Shown here one piece after another: positions 55,218-64,000 of a stretch of 64,000 nt of DNA. Location of the stretch: assembly GCF_001542915.1 (NCBI RefSeq), contig NZ_LNNH01000040.1, positions 48,183 through 112,182 of the forward strand, in the 5' to 3' direction. Below the pieces are notes generated by a model. The model saw only the letters and a list, made by a program, of their open reading frames with translations. It had not been told where the DNA came from and did no database searches. Origin of the DNA: Peribacillus simplex (lineage in GTDB: Bacteria; Bacillota; Bacilli; Bacillales; DSM-1321). The position numbers were made by a program, and so were the translations under genes. Each line of letters opens with the position of its first letter. Within the stretch, counting starts at the first letter, position 1.

Positions 55218-56780
55218 ATGTCTAAATTTTTAAAAGGGACGCTGATATTATTAATCGCAAGCCTGATTACAAGAGTTCTTGGGTTCATTAACCGCATTGT
55301 CATCGCCCGCTTCATCGGCGAAGAAGGCGTTGGTTTATATATGATGGCTTTACCGACCCTTTTTCTCGTCGTGAACATTACCCAATTGGGGCTGCCGATC
55401 GCCATATCCAAGTTTGTGGCCGAAGCCAATGCCCGGGGTGACGAACGGAAAATCAAAAAGATCCTCGTCGTCTCTTTGGCCTGCACCTTTGCTCTATCGA
55501 TGATTTTCACTCCTGCGATGCTGTTGTTCGCACCCGTTCTCTCAGAATACTTATTCACTGATCCACGAACGGTCTGGCCCCTGATGGCGATAGCGCCAAT
55601 CGTACCGATCATCGCGATATCATCGGTACTGCGCGGGTATTTCCAAGGCAAGCAAAATATGAAGCCCTTCGCTTTCTCGCAAGTGATCGAACAGGTGGCG
55701 CGCATCACCTTCATCGCCGTCCTGACGAAGGCCTTTTTGCCCTATGGGATTGAATATGCGGCAGCCGGAGCGATGTTCGCCTCGATAATCGGTGAGCTCG
55801 TCTCCCTCATTTACCTTTTGACTAGCTTCAAGCTAAAGAAGCATTTTAAGTTCAGGAAGAATTTTTTCAAAAATGTGAAGTCTGGTAAGGGGACGTTCAC
55901 GGAATTGATGGGGATTGCGCTTCCTTCCACCGGAAGCAGGATGATCGGCTCGCTTTCATGGTTTTTCGAGCCGATCGTGGTGGCGCAGAGCTTGGCCCTT
56001 GCCGGTGTCACCGCAGCCGCAGCCACGAGCCAATACGGTGAACTGACAGGATATGCGCTGCCACTGCTCATGCTGCCTTCGTTCATTACATCATCATTGG
56101 CGACTGCCCTTGTACCGGCAGTCAGTGAGGCACGGACGACCGGGAACTTCCTGCTCGTTGAACACAGGCTGCAGCAGGCCCTGAAAATCACATTTATCAC
56201 AGGCTGCTTAGCCGTCGTCATTTTGTTCATCTTTGCCGAACCGATCCTGCAAGTCATGTACGGCTCATCACATGCCGCCGTTTTCATTAAATTCCTGGCA
56301 CCTTTCTTCATTCTCTTTTACTTCCAGTTCCCGCTGCAGTCCATGCTTCAAGCATTGGACCTTGCAAAAGCGGCCATGTTCAACAGCCTGGCGGGTAACA
56401 TTCTCAAAATCGGTGTGATCTGGCTCCTCGCATCAAAGGAAAGCTTCGGGATCATGGGGGCCGCAGTAGGTATAGCTGTCGGTTCGATGCTCGTCACCTT
56501 CCTGCATTTTTCCACCGTGCTGAAGGTCGTCCCCTTCACGTTGCATTTCCGGAGCTATATATCTGCTTTAATTCTTGCTTTAATCTCTGGCTGGGGCGGC
56601 TATTATCTGTATCAAGCCCCGCTCTCGGCACAGCCCCTCGTACCAAGGCTGCTGCTGTCCGTAACGGTCGTGATCCTGCTTTTCACCTTTTCCCTGCTCA
56701 TGACCGGCAGCATAAAAAAAGCGGATTTGATCCGGATTCCTAAGGTAGGCGGCTTTTTATCGAAGTTCGCCTGGAAATAA
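55218..56780 (+). CDS. spoVB: Stage V sporulation protein B (MOP-superfamily lipid flippase)
   Basis: A 520-residue membrane protein with about 14 hydrophobic segments. The start MSKFLKGTLILLIASLITRVLGFINRIVIARFIGEEGVGLYMMALP is typical of SpoVB/MurJ-like flippases. It is needed for spore-cortex peptidoglycan. ATG 55218 behind GGAGGG. It lies divergent from comN as in B. subtilis. Confidence 0.93.
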   Translation: MSKFLKGTLILLIASLITRVLGFINRIVIARFIGEEGVGLYMMALPTLFLVVNITQLGLPIAISKFVAEANARGDERKIKKILVVSLACTFALSMIFTPAMLLFAPVLSEYLFTDPRTVWPLMAIAPIVPIIAISSVLRGYFQGKQNMKPFAFSQVIEQVARITFIAVLTKAFLPYGIEYAAAGAMFASIIGELVSLIYLLTSFKLKKHFKFRKNFFKNVKSGKGTFTELMGIALPSTGSRMIGSLSWFFEPIVVAQSLALAGVTAAAATSQYGELTGYALPLLMLPSFITSSLATALVPAVSEARTTGNFLLVEHRLQQALKITFITGCLAVVILFIFAEPILQVMYGSSHAAVFIKFLAPFFILFYFQFPLQSMLQALDLAKAAMFNSLAGNILKIGVIWLLASKESFGIMGAAVGIAVGSMLVTFLHFSTVLKVVPFTLHFRSYISALILALISGWGGYYLYQAPLSAQPLVPRLLLSVTVVILLFTFSLLMTGSIKKADLIRIPKVGGFLSKFAWK

Positions 56781-56781
56781 T

Positions 56782-56813
56782 ATGAACCGAAGCATTAAAA
56801 GGCTTCGGTTCAT
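56782..56813. terminator. Bidirectional terminator between spoVB and the DUF421 gene
   Basis: Stem ATGAACCGAAGC / GCTTCGGTTCAT (56782-56793 and 56802-56813) between convergent genes. It covers the last codons of the minus-strand gene. Confidence 0.8.
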
Positions 56814-57469
56814 TTCTTCGTTTCATTTTTATCGATGTAAAATTGGCCATCTATGTACCCACAAATCGAAATCTCCTGGATTTTCGATTCACCATGTTTT
56901 TTCAGCTGATGTCGAAGCCAAAATTGATTTTTGCCAATTTTATAAAGATTATTTTCCTGTATCTTCCCATCAATGATAAGGGGATATGGCGTTTCCTTCG
57001 TTTTCGTCCTTTTGCCTTGGGTGTTTTTAATGACCGAAAGTTTTCCTGACGATTCGAGAATGGCGAATTGCACTTCATTCAGATCATTGATTCCTTGTTC
57101 TCGCAGCTGGGTCAATAAATCATCAAAATTATATCGTTGCTTACGCATCGCCTTTTCATCTATTTTCCCTTGATTGATGATGATCTGAGGTGTACCGTCG
57201 ACGATGTTCCGAAACCTGATGCTTTTTAATGATATGAACGCCAATATGATCTGGATGAAAGCGAGAACGAACATCGGGGTGATTTGCTGAAAAAATGGTT
57301 TATCCAAATCTTCAAAGGATAGGACTGCTATGTCCCCTATCATGATGGATACCACTAAATCAAGAATGCTCAGCTCCCCGACCTCCCGCTTACCCATCAT
57401 CCGGAAAAGGAATAAGATGACTAGATAGATCACCGTCGTTCTAAAAATAATAGCCAGATAGGTATCCAC
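56810..57469 (-). CDS. yrbG: DUF421 membrane protein (YrbG/YetF family)
   Basis: About 219 residues: three membrane segments in the first ~90 residues (TTVIYLVILFLFRMMGKREVGELSILDLVVSIMIGDIA) and a cytoplasmic domain with RYNFDDLLTQLREQGINDLNEVQFAILESSGKLSV, the diagnostic DUF421 pattern. Length and position agree with YrbG. The start is uncertain: GTG 57469 gives the usual length; ATG 57493 would add eight residues. Function is unknown in general; related proteins affect spore or membrane properties. Confidence 0.85.
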   Translation of the reverse strand: MDTYLAIIFRTTVIYLVILFLFRMMGKREVGELSILDLVVSIMIGDIAVLSFEDLDKPFFQQITPMFVLAFIQIILAFISLKSIRFRNIVDGTPQIIINQGKIDEKAMRKQRYNFDDLLTQLREQGINDLNEVQFAILESSGKLSVIKNTQGKRTKTKETPYPLIIDGKIQENNLYKIGKNQFWLRHQLKKHGESKIQEISICGYIDGQFYIDKNETKK

Positions 57470-57632
57470 TTCACTAACACATCCTTCATCCATAGCATGG
57501 CTTGGAAATTGAAAAATTACTCTATAATCTTTTCGAATTTCGCGGAAGCTGCTTAAACCTGGTCTAAAGGCTCCGTGCGGGGAATATGCTTGTACAAACA
57601 CATAAACAGGCTAAAACGTATCAGCCTTTAAA

Positions 57633-57639
57633 AAGGAGG
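57633..57639 (+). promoter_or_regulatory. Strong ribosome site that fits an ATC start codon for yrzE
   Basis: AAGGAGG at 57633-57639 is followed after seven bases by the in-frame codon ATC at 57647-57649. The first in-frame ATG, at 57662, would be 22 bases away, too far for this site. Confidence 0.6.
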
Positions 57640-57646
57640 AATACCC

Positions 57647-58033
57647 ATCGAAACTAAAAAAATGAGTGTCGCCGTAATTTATGGCGTAGGCTCCATCTTT
57701 GCCATAGCGATGATTGCAAGTTTGATCGTTTCCATCCTTCTTCGTTTCACTTCATTGACGGAATCATCCCTGACATACGTGGTCATGATCGTTTCCTTTT
57801 TATCGCTGTTCATTGGTGGATTCATTTCAGGAGGCAAAGGGAAAAAGCAAGGTCTATTCTTAGGCGGCAGCACCGGCTTGCTCTATCTGTTGATCGTGTT
57901 CCTTTTTCAATACTTGGGTCATGACGCACTCTTCACCATCAAGCAATGGATCTATTATGGCTGTTTCGTCATCACGGCCATGATGGGCGGCGTACTTGGG
58001 GTCAATATGAGCTCCGACTCACGCACCCATTAA
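57647..58033 (+). CDS. yrzE: TIGR04086-family membrane protein (YrzE-like), possible ATC start
   Basis: About 123-128 residues with four membrane segments (VGSIFAIAMIASLIVSILL; VVMIVSFLSLFIGGFISGG; GLLYLLIVFLFQYLG; WIYYGCFVITAMMGGVLGVNM). Lies between yrbG and yajC, the place of yrzE. No known function. The best ribosome site points to an ATC codon at 57647 (giving M/I-E-T-K-K-M-S), otherwise translation begins at ATG 57662. The gene is followed by its own terminator. Confidence 0.78.
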   Translation: METKKMSVAVIYGVGSIFAIAMIASLIVSILLRFTSLTESSLTYVVMIVSFLSLFIGGFISGGKGKKQGLFLGGSTGLLYLLIVFLFQYLGHDALFTIKQWIYYGCFVITAMMGGVLGVNMSSDSRTH

Positions 58034-58035
58034 AA

Positions 58036-58078
58036 AAACAAACGAAACCGGGCATCCTTGCCCGGTTTTCATTTGTTG
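58036..58078 (+). terminator. Terminator of yrzE
   Basis: Arms AAACCGGGCA and TGCCCGGTTT around 58047-58069, extended by AACAAACG...CATTTGTT flanks. Confidence 0.82.
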
Positions 58079-58079
58079 A

Positions 58080-58250
58080 GGAAAATCGCGCCGAGGAGGC
58101 TTCCCTGAACGCCCGCTGATAAGCGCGTGTTTGCAACGCTTTATGCTTAAACCTCAAAAACACTGGCTAATTTATTTCCCTATAATGTTGAGCCGAGCCT
58201 CCACCGGGATATGCCAGTGCCTCCAGTGGAAATTAACGTTCAAATACAAC
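58080..58250. repeat. Degenerate copy of the Bacillaceae intergenic repeat
   Basis: Parts match the repeat at 29664-29976: CGCCGAGGAGGCTT at ~58090 and CCAGTGCCTCCAGTGGAAATTAACG at ~58214-58238. The middle is rearranged or lost. It directly adjoins the hairpin at 58256-58297, an arrangement also seen near 30 kb. Confidence 0.6.
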
Positions 58251-58298
58251 AAAAAGACTGTAGACAAACTCCATTTTCATCGAGTTTGTCTACAGTCG
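58250..58298 (-). terminator. Terminator of the ruv-queA-tgt-yajC series, hairpin family copy 2
   Basis: Arms GACTGTAGACAAACTC and GAGTTTGTCTACAGTC (58256-58271 and 58282-58297), then TTTTTG on the minus strand. It lies 30 bases past the yajC stop. Family member with those at 30076 and 63026. Confidence 0.88.
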
Positions 58299-58327
58299 GA
58301 ACCGGCCACACGGGCCAGTTTTCATTA

Positions 58328-58621
58328 TTAAATCGATACTTCTTTATTTGGTGCACTTTCCGTAATTTCACGGATTGCAGCACGGTCGAATGTCAATTTA
58401 GTACCATCTGGTGACTTTATGACGATTTGCAATTCATCGATTGCATCGATTGTTCCGTGCATGCCGCCGATCGTTGCAACCTTATCACCTTTTTTCAAGC
58501 TGCTTTGCATGCTTTGTGTAGCCTTTTGGCGTTTTTGCTGCGGACGGATCAATAAGAAATAGAACAATACGAACATTAAAATTAATGGAAGTATTTGAGT
58601 TATTGCCATTTGTAGATTCAC
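58328..58621 (-). CDS. yajC: Preprotein translocase accessory subunit YajC
   Basis: A 97-residue protein with one N-terminal membrane segment (ITQILPLILMFVLFYFLLIRPQQKRQK), the YajC signature, and a small cytoplasmic domain (KGDKVATIGGMHGTIDAID). Partner of SecDF. It follows tgt by 29 bases in the queA-tgt-yajC operon. Confidence 0.95.
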   Translation of the reverse strand: MNLQMAITQILPLILMFVLFYFLLIRPQQKRQKATQSMQSSLKKGDKVATIGGMHGTIDAIDELQIVIKSPDGTKLTFDRAAIREITESAPNKEVSI

Positions 58622-58650
58622 TCCTTTCGCTCATTAAAATATTTATGGAA

Positions 58651-59826
<1,176 letters not shown>

Positions 59827-60855
59827 TTACTTAATTAACATTGCATCTCCAAAACTAAAGAACCTGTATTTTTCTTCCACTGCCGTTTCATAGGCATGAA
59901 GGACATGCTCCCTGCCAGCCAAGGCAGAAATAAGCATGATTAAAGTCGATTTCGGTAAATGGAAGTTCGTAATCATCGCATCGATCCCCTTAAACTCATA
60001 ACCAGGGTAAATGAAGATGCTCGTCCAGCCACTAGCCTCCTTGAAGACCCCATCATTACCGGACGCGATCGTCTCCAATGTCCTTGTGGACGTTGTACCG
60101 ACCGTAATGATTCTCCCGCCGTTTCCTTTCACTTCATTAAGCAAACGCGCCGTGCCTTCCGTCATTTGATAAAATTCGGAATGCATTTCATGGCTGTCGA
60201 TATGGTCCACACTGACGGGACGGAACGTGCCAAGCCCGACATGAAGCGTGATGAAGGCGATATGAACACCCATCGCTTTCAGCTTCTCGAGCAACTGCTC
60301 GGTAAAGTGCAGCCCGGCCGTCGGGGCGGCTGCCGATCCACGTTCACGCGCGTAGACCGTTTGATATCGATCCTGATCGTCAAGCTGCTCCTTAATATAC
60401 GGAGGCAGCGGCATTTCCCCGAGCTTATCCAGTATTTCATAAAAAATACCTTCATATTGAAACTCCAGGATACGGCCTCCATGCTCAAGTACACCTGTAC
60501 AAACGGCACTTAGCTTACCATCACCAAAGACGATTGTCGAACCTTCTTTTATACGTTTGGCGGGCTTTACAAGGGTTTCCCAAACATCATCATGCTCTTG
60601 CTTGAGCAGTAAAACTTCTACCTTTGCACCCGTTTCTTCCTTGCTTCCATATAGTCGTGCCGGCAGCACCCTCGTATCATTCAACACAAGGCAATCTCCC
60701 GGTTTGATATATTCAGTGATATGGCTGAAGACATCATGCTCGATCTTGCCCGATTCCTTGTCCAGCACCATCAACCGACTAGCTTCCCTATCTTCCAAAG
60801 GAACTTGGGCAATCAGTTCCTCCGGTAAATGAAAATCAAACATATCCAATTTCAT
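59827..60855 (-). CDS. queA: S-adenosylmethionine:tRNA ribosyltransferase-isomerase
   Basis: A 342-residue enzyme: [27 protein letters not shown] at the start, [29 protein letters not shown] and [19 protein letters not shown]. It adds the cyclopentene part of queuosine to preQ1 in tRNA. It precedes tgt by 36 bases. Confidence 0.97.
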   Translation of the reverse strand: MKLDMFDFHLPEELIAQVPLEDREASRLMVLDKESGKIEHDVFSHITEYIKPGDCLVLNDTRVLPARLYGSKEETGAKVEVLLLKQEHDDVWETLVKPAKRIKEGSTIVFGDGKLSAVCTGVLEHGGRILEFQYEGIFYEILDKLGEMPLPPYIKEQLDDQDRYQTVYARERGSAAAPTAGLHFTEQLLEKLKAMGVHIAFITLHVGLGTFRPVSVDHIDSHEMHSEFYQMTEGTARLLNEVKGNGGRIITVGTTSTRTLETIASGNDGVFKEASGWTSIFIYPGYEFKGIDAMITNFHLPKSTLIMLISALAGREHVLHAYETAVEEKYRFFSFGDAMLIK

Positions 60856-60893
60856 CTATTCCACTTCCTTACCTGTCTATCAAGCTGTAATCA

Positions 60894-61100
60894 TTATTTA
60901 AAACGGCCAATCAAATAAAATATAGCGGACAACACGATACTGACGATGATCGATGTCACGATCGGAAAATAAAACGTCGTATTGCCTTTTTTGAGGAAGA
61001 TATCTCCCGGCAGCCTGCCAAGATGGATATACTTCATCGCAAAACCGATCACGAATATGATTACGCCGAGTATCATCACCATTTTAGGTAGATTCATCAT
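60894..61100 (-). CDS. yrzS: DUF2905 small membrane protein (YrzS-like)
   Basis: A 68-residue protein with two membrane segments and the central [20 protein letters not shown] loop, the DUF2905 pattern. Function unknown. It overlaps the ruvB stop by four bases (ATGA), as part of the ruvAB-queA operon. Confidence 0.88.
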   Translation of the reverse strand: MMNLPKMVMILGVIIFVIGFAMKYIHLGRLPGDIFLKKGNTTFYFPIVTSIIVSIVLSAIFYLIGRFK

Positions 61101-62095
61101 TCAGGCATCACAATCCCGAAGTGCTCGTAAACGAGCTGTGTGGCGATACGTCCCCTTGGGGTACGCTGAAGAAAACCGACCTGCAGCAGATAGGGCTCAT
61201 ACACATCTTCGATCGTATGTGCTTCCTCGCCAATCGTGGCGGCAATCGTCTCCAGACCAACGGGCCCGCCGCGGAATTTTTCGATGATCCCTTTAAGTAA
61301 TTTATGGTCAATATGATCGAGTCCTAAACGGTCCACCTGCATTAATTCGAGTGCATAATCGGCAAGCCCTGCCGTTATCGTGCCATCTCCCCGAACCTGG
61401 GCGAAATCCCTGACCCTCCGTAAAAGCCGGTTGGCAATCCTCGGGGTGCCCCGCGATCTTCTCGCAAGCTCTGCAGCTGCCTGATCATCCATTTCCGTAT
61501 CCATGATTCTGGAGGTACGAATGATGATATCCGTCAGATGGTTTTCCGTATAATATTCAAGTCGGCTCAAAACACCAAAACGGTCCCTAAGCGGTGCAGA
61601 CAATGAACCGGCACGAGTCGTTGCCCCCACGAGTGTGAACGGCGGCAGGTCGATCCTGATCGAGCGTGCCTCCGGGCCTTTGCCGACCACGATATCGAGA
61701 CAGAAATCCTCCATCGCCGGATACAGCACTTCCTCGACCACACGGGGCAGACGGTGAATCTCATCTATGAATAGCACATCACCGGGTTCAAGCGCACTCA
61801 AAATGGCCGCCAAATCTCCCGGCCGCTCGATGGCGGGTCCGGAAGTCGTGCGGATGTTGACACCCATTTCGTTAGCGATGATGACCGCAAGCGTCGTTTT
61901 CCCCAGGCCAGGCGGCCCGTATAAAAGGACATGGTCGAGCGTTTCTTCCCGCATCCTTGCCGCTTCGATATATACACCCAAGTTGGCTTTCACTTTATCC
62001 TGTCCAATATATTGCTTTAAGTTTTGCGGCCGCAGGCTTTGTTCAAAGGACAGTTCGTTCAAATCGGCTTCCTGATTGAATATTCTCTCCTCCAT
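61097..62095 (-). CDS. ruvB: Holliday-junction helicase motor RuvB
   Basis: A 332-residue AAA+ ATPase: Walker [15 protein letters not shown], Walker [11 protein letters not shown], sensor-1 [19 protein letters not shown], and the C-terminal winged helix ending in [17 protein letters not shown]. It drives branch migration with RuvA. Starts 11 bases after ruvA. Confidence 0.97.
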   Translation of the reverse strand: MEERIFNQEADLNELSFEQSLRPQNLKQYIGQDKVKANLGVYIEAARMREETLDHVLLYGPPGLGKTTLAVIIANEMGVNIRTTSGPAIERPGDLAAILSALEPGDVLFIDEIHRLPRVVEEVLYPAMEDFCLDIVVGKGPEARSIRIDLPPFTLVGATTRAGSLSAPLRDRFGVLSRLEYYTENHLTDIIIRTSRIMDTEMDDQAAAELARRSRGTPRIANRLLRRVRDFAQVRGDGTITAGLADYALELMQVDRLGLDHIDHKLLKGIIEKFRGGPVGLETIAATIGEEAHTIEDVYEPYLLQVGFLQRTPRGRIATQLVYEHFGIVMPE

Positions 62096-62106
62096 TGCGC
62101 CACTCC

Positions 62107-62721
62107 TTATCTTAGCATCAATTGCAATGCTTTCTTAATATATTGTTCGGTCGTCATATCTTCCGTCTGCAATTTCTTGGCAACCTTTTGAATTTCCTTT
62201 TCCGAATAACCAAGTGCCTTCAAGGCAAGCATCGCTTCATCCAATTCCTCCGTGTAACCATTTGGGCTGGAAGCAGCCGTGACGCCTTCGTTGAACAAGC
62301 TTGGAAACGCATCCGGTATGATGTTCTCCAATTTCCCTTTTAAATCCAGAATCATCTGTCTTGCCGTTTTCTTACCGACTCCCGGGAATTTCACCAAAAA
62401 CGATTCATCTTCATTTTCGATCGCCTGCACCACCTGATCGACCTGACCTGACGCCAGTATGGCAAGTGCCCCCTTCGGCCCGATTCCGGTTACATTCAAT
62501 AGCTTCGTGAATAAAGCCTTTTCTTGACGATTCTGAAAGCCATATAAGGCAACCAAATCTTCACGCACATAGTGATACAAAAAAACTTGGATATCCTTCT
62601 GATATTGGGCGGAAAAAATAAAAGGATTCGGCGTCATCACTTGATATCCGATCCCCCCATTTTCCACGACTATGTATTCAGGTCCGATATAATCGACCCT
62701 GCCTTTTATATAATCATACAA
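62107..62721 (-). CDS. ruvA: Holliday-junction binding protein RuvA
   Basis: A 204-residue protein: an OB-fold N-terminal domain ([27 protein letters not shown]), two helix-hairpin-helix motifs ([39 protein letters not shown]) and the C-terminal RuvB-binding domain. It starts at TTG 62721 behind GGGAGAG. Confidence 0.96.
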   Translation of the reverse strand: MYDYIKGRVDYIGPEYIVVENGGIGYQVMTPNPFIFSAQYQKDIQVFLYHYVREDLVALYGFQNRQEKALFTKLLNVTGIGPKGALAILASGQVDQVVQAIENEDESFLVKFPGVGKKTARQMILDLKGKLENIIPDAFPSLFNEGVTAASSPNGYTEELDEAMLALKALGYSEKEIQKVAKKLQTEDMTTEQYIKKALQLMLR

Positions 62722-63091
62722 ATTAATTCTCTCCCTGATTTTGCTGTACCTCTCATTTTATCATAAAACGGATGGTTGTTCATAGAAAGTTATTTCATAA
62801 ACAGCAAAGTCTTTCACAAGATCTACGAATGCTGCGACCGCCCTTTAAAACAAAGTCGAGTGAAAGCATCTGGCTGAGGCTACAAACACCTCAAGGCGTT
62901 CTTTTTATATGTTGAAACTGATGTGCAAAGTGGTTGGGGCAGGTACCGCCATTTTCGGCCTTGCATCGAATTTGGGTCGGGTTCACGCTGAGTTGATTGA
63001 AATAATATTGTCAAAACTAAAAAAAGACAGTAGGCAACCTCCATAAACTATTATCGAGGTTGCCTACTGTCTGAAGGCGGAGAATCCCAGC
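62722..63091. other. Gap between bofC and ruvA
   Basis: About 370 bp without a gene. It holds the bofC terminator (63026-63071) and, at ~62820-62950, sequence weakly like the dispersed repeat. The ruvA promoter should lie here but I see no strong hexamer pair. Confidence 0.55.
63020..63072 (-). terminator. Terminator of bofC, hairpin family copy 3
   Basis: Arms GACAGTAGGCAACCTC and GAGGTTGCCTACTGTC (63026-63041 and 63056-63071), T7 on the minus strand. Stem bases differ from copies 1 and 2 on both arms in a compensatory way. Confidence 0.88.
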
Positions 63092-63592
63092 CTAGTTTAA
63101 CGAATAAGGTTCGTATTCTTTTATGAGCTGTTTATATTGGTCTTTATTCATGATCGGAATCCCCTTTTGCAATTCCTCCTGCTTATAAACTTCAAGTTTC
63201 CCAACATCCAATTGGTAAAAAGTATGAATGATTTTGGCATGCTCAGGCCTTCCGATAAAAATGGACAACGTTCCATCCTCCCGCATCCCGAGATAACCAT
63301 TCGCTTTCAATAGCGGCGAGATATCATTTTCAATTTTCTTAAGAACGATCTGTTCTTCATTTTGGTCGACCACTTTCCAGCCTTCATATTTGGACCAAAA
63401 ATCCTCCATCGACCAAATTGTTTCGGTCAATTTCTCCTCGCTCAGTTCACCATCCAAGTACATACGCTGGAGAATGACCTTCCTTTCGATCGGGTCATTT
63501 TCCTTTTGCACAGATTCTTCCGCAAAAACGGTTAAGCAAAAAGGCATGATTAAAAGGGTCAGGAATAATTGAATCCTTAGTTGTTTAGTCAA
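63092..63592 (-). CDS. bofC: Forespore regulator of SigK checkpoint (BofC)
   Basis: A 166-residue exported protein: signal peptide LFLTLLIMPFCLTVFA, then KVILQRMYLDGELSEEKLTETIWSMEDFWSKYEGW and ISPLLKANGYLGMREDGTLSIFIGRPEHAKIIHTFYQLD. This matches BofC of B. subtilis, made in the forespore and inhibiting the SpoIVB protease before SigK activation. It lies upstream of ruvA as in B. subtilis. The start is TTG 63592 since AGAGGTG fits it; GTG 63601 lies within that site. Confidence 0.92.
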   Translation of the reverse strand: MTKQLRIQLFLTLLIMPFCLTVFAEESVQKENDPIERKVILQRMYLDGELSEEKLTETIWSMEDFWSKYEGWKVVDQNEEQIVLKKIENDISPLLKANGYLGMREDGTLSIFIGRPEHAKIIHTFYQLDVGKLEVYKQEELQKGIPIMNKDQYKQLIKEYEPYSLN

Positions 63593-63667
63593 TATACTCA
63601 CCTCTTAAGGCGTTTACTTTTTAAGTAGTTTGACCCCAAACAACGTTTATTAACCAGAAAAAATCAA

Positions 63668-63697
63668 AAAGACTGACCCCACAATCGCGGTCAGCCC
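63668..63697 (-). terminator. Terminator after the YhcN-like gene
   Basis: Arms CTGACC and GGTCAG (63674-63679 and 63687-63692), then TCTTTTTGATTTTT on the minus strand. Confidence 0.7.
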
Positions 63698-63702
63698 ATG
63701 CA

Positions 63703-64000
63703 TCATTTCAAGTGATTTTCATGAATATTAAGATTATCGAACATATCATTCGCATCCTGAATGATCAAGTCCCTTGTATCGCCATCACGAAGATTGTTAT
63801 CCAGTGTCATCGTCCGGTAATAGACCCCTTCATCGGTGGTTACATATAAGGTCCTTCCTTGAGATAACGGTCCGATTTTTTGTTTCACTGTTTCTTTGAT
63901 TTCCCCAGCTTGGCTGTAGTCATCAAGTAGCAGTGCAACAAGCATTTCATTTTTCATGATGACAGCCCTGGCATCAACGACCGGATCCACGCTATTTGCA
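63703..64000 (-). CDS. YhcN/YlaJ-family sporulation lipoprotein, C-terminal part
   Basis: Partial: the frame is open to the right edge, so signal and lipobox lie outside. The visible ~99 residues read ANSVDPVVDARAVIMKNEMLVALLLDD, then LYVTTDEGVYYRTMTLDNNLRDGD and a final helix with DMFDNLNIHEN. This fits the YhcN/YlaJ lipoprotein family of spore proteins. In B. subtilis the homologue CoxA lies near bofC, so this may be its counterpart. Confidence 0.72.
   Translation of the reverse strand, partial: ANSVDPVVDARAVIMKNEMLVALLLDDYSQAGEIKETVKQKIGPLSQGRTLYVTTDEGVYYRTMTLDNNLRDGDTRDLIIQDANDMFDNLNIHENHLK

Noticed and set aside
55109..55714. 201-codon frame antisense to spoVB
   Set aside because: Shadow of a strongly supported gene; no start site and basic low-complexity product.

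Overview
The window is chromosomal DNA of a spore-forming member of the Bacillaceae. The evidence is the run tcdA / 6S RNA / aspS / hisS / amidase / dtd / relA / apt / recJ / secDF / comN / spoVB / yrbG / yrzE / yajC / tgt / queA / yrzS / ruvB / ruvA / bofC / YhcN-like lipoprotein. It has the gene order I know from Bacillus subtilis and carries sporulation genes. Intergenic repeats and general character suggest a Peribacillus (Bacillus simplex-like) or close relative; that genus call is inference.

Left third (1-25.5 kb): surface polysaccharide. A short plus-strand set (flippase C-terminus, Wzy-type polymerase, GT2 and GT4 glycosyltransferases) ends at a terminator near 3.55 kb. Then come two homologous parallel beta-helix proteins on opposite strands (3615-5156 and 6228-5305). 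From 24.75 kb down to 6.53 kb runs a long minus-strand exopolysaccharide operon: chain-length/kinase-modulator EpsA, BY-kinase EpsB, PHP-type tyrosine phosphatase, 4,6-dehydratase EpsC, UTP-glucose-1-phosphate uridylyltransferase, aminotransferase, initiating sugar transferase, acetyltransferase, three GT4 glycosyltransferases, Wzy polymerase, TupA-like ATP-grasp protein, Wzx flippase, UDP-glucose dehydrogenase and a UDP-glucuronate 4-epimerase. The pathway logic is a lipid-linked N,N'-diacetylbacillosamine-type primer extended by glycosyltransferases, with uronic acids supplied by Ugd and the epimerase. A SinR-like repressor sits divergently at the operon head.

Middle (25.5-40 kb): accessory and transport genes. 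These are an SGNH hydrolase, a tiny Cys4 protein, a frameshifted VOC/glyoxalase gene, a secreted subtilisin with C-terminal Ig-like repeats, a 190-bp tandem repeat block, a branched-chain amino-acid ABC transporter (livF-G-M-H plus two paralogous binding lipoproteins with near-identical promoter architecture), tcdA, an M20 peptidase and a NERD-domain protein bracketed by 21-bp repeats.

Right third (40-64 kb): conserved housekeeping. It includes a 6S RNA gene downstream of aspS, a T-box leader before hisS-aspS, stringent-response and purine-salvage genes, the Sec accessory proteins, queuosine tRNA modification, Holliday-junction helicase genes and sporulation genes. Many intergenic terminators are readable. 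Three share one hairpin family whose stem changes are compensatory. The best candidates for something new are the paired beta-helix proteins beside the polysaccharide locus, the covarying hairpin/repeat family, an apparent ATC start codon for the yrzE homologue, and the 21-bp arrays on both sides of the NERD gene.
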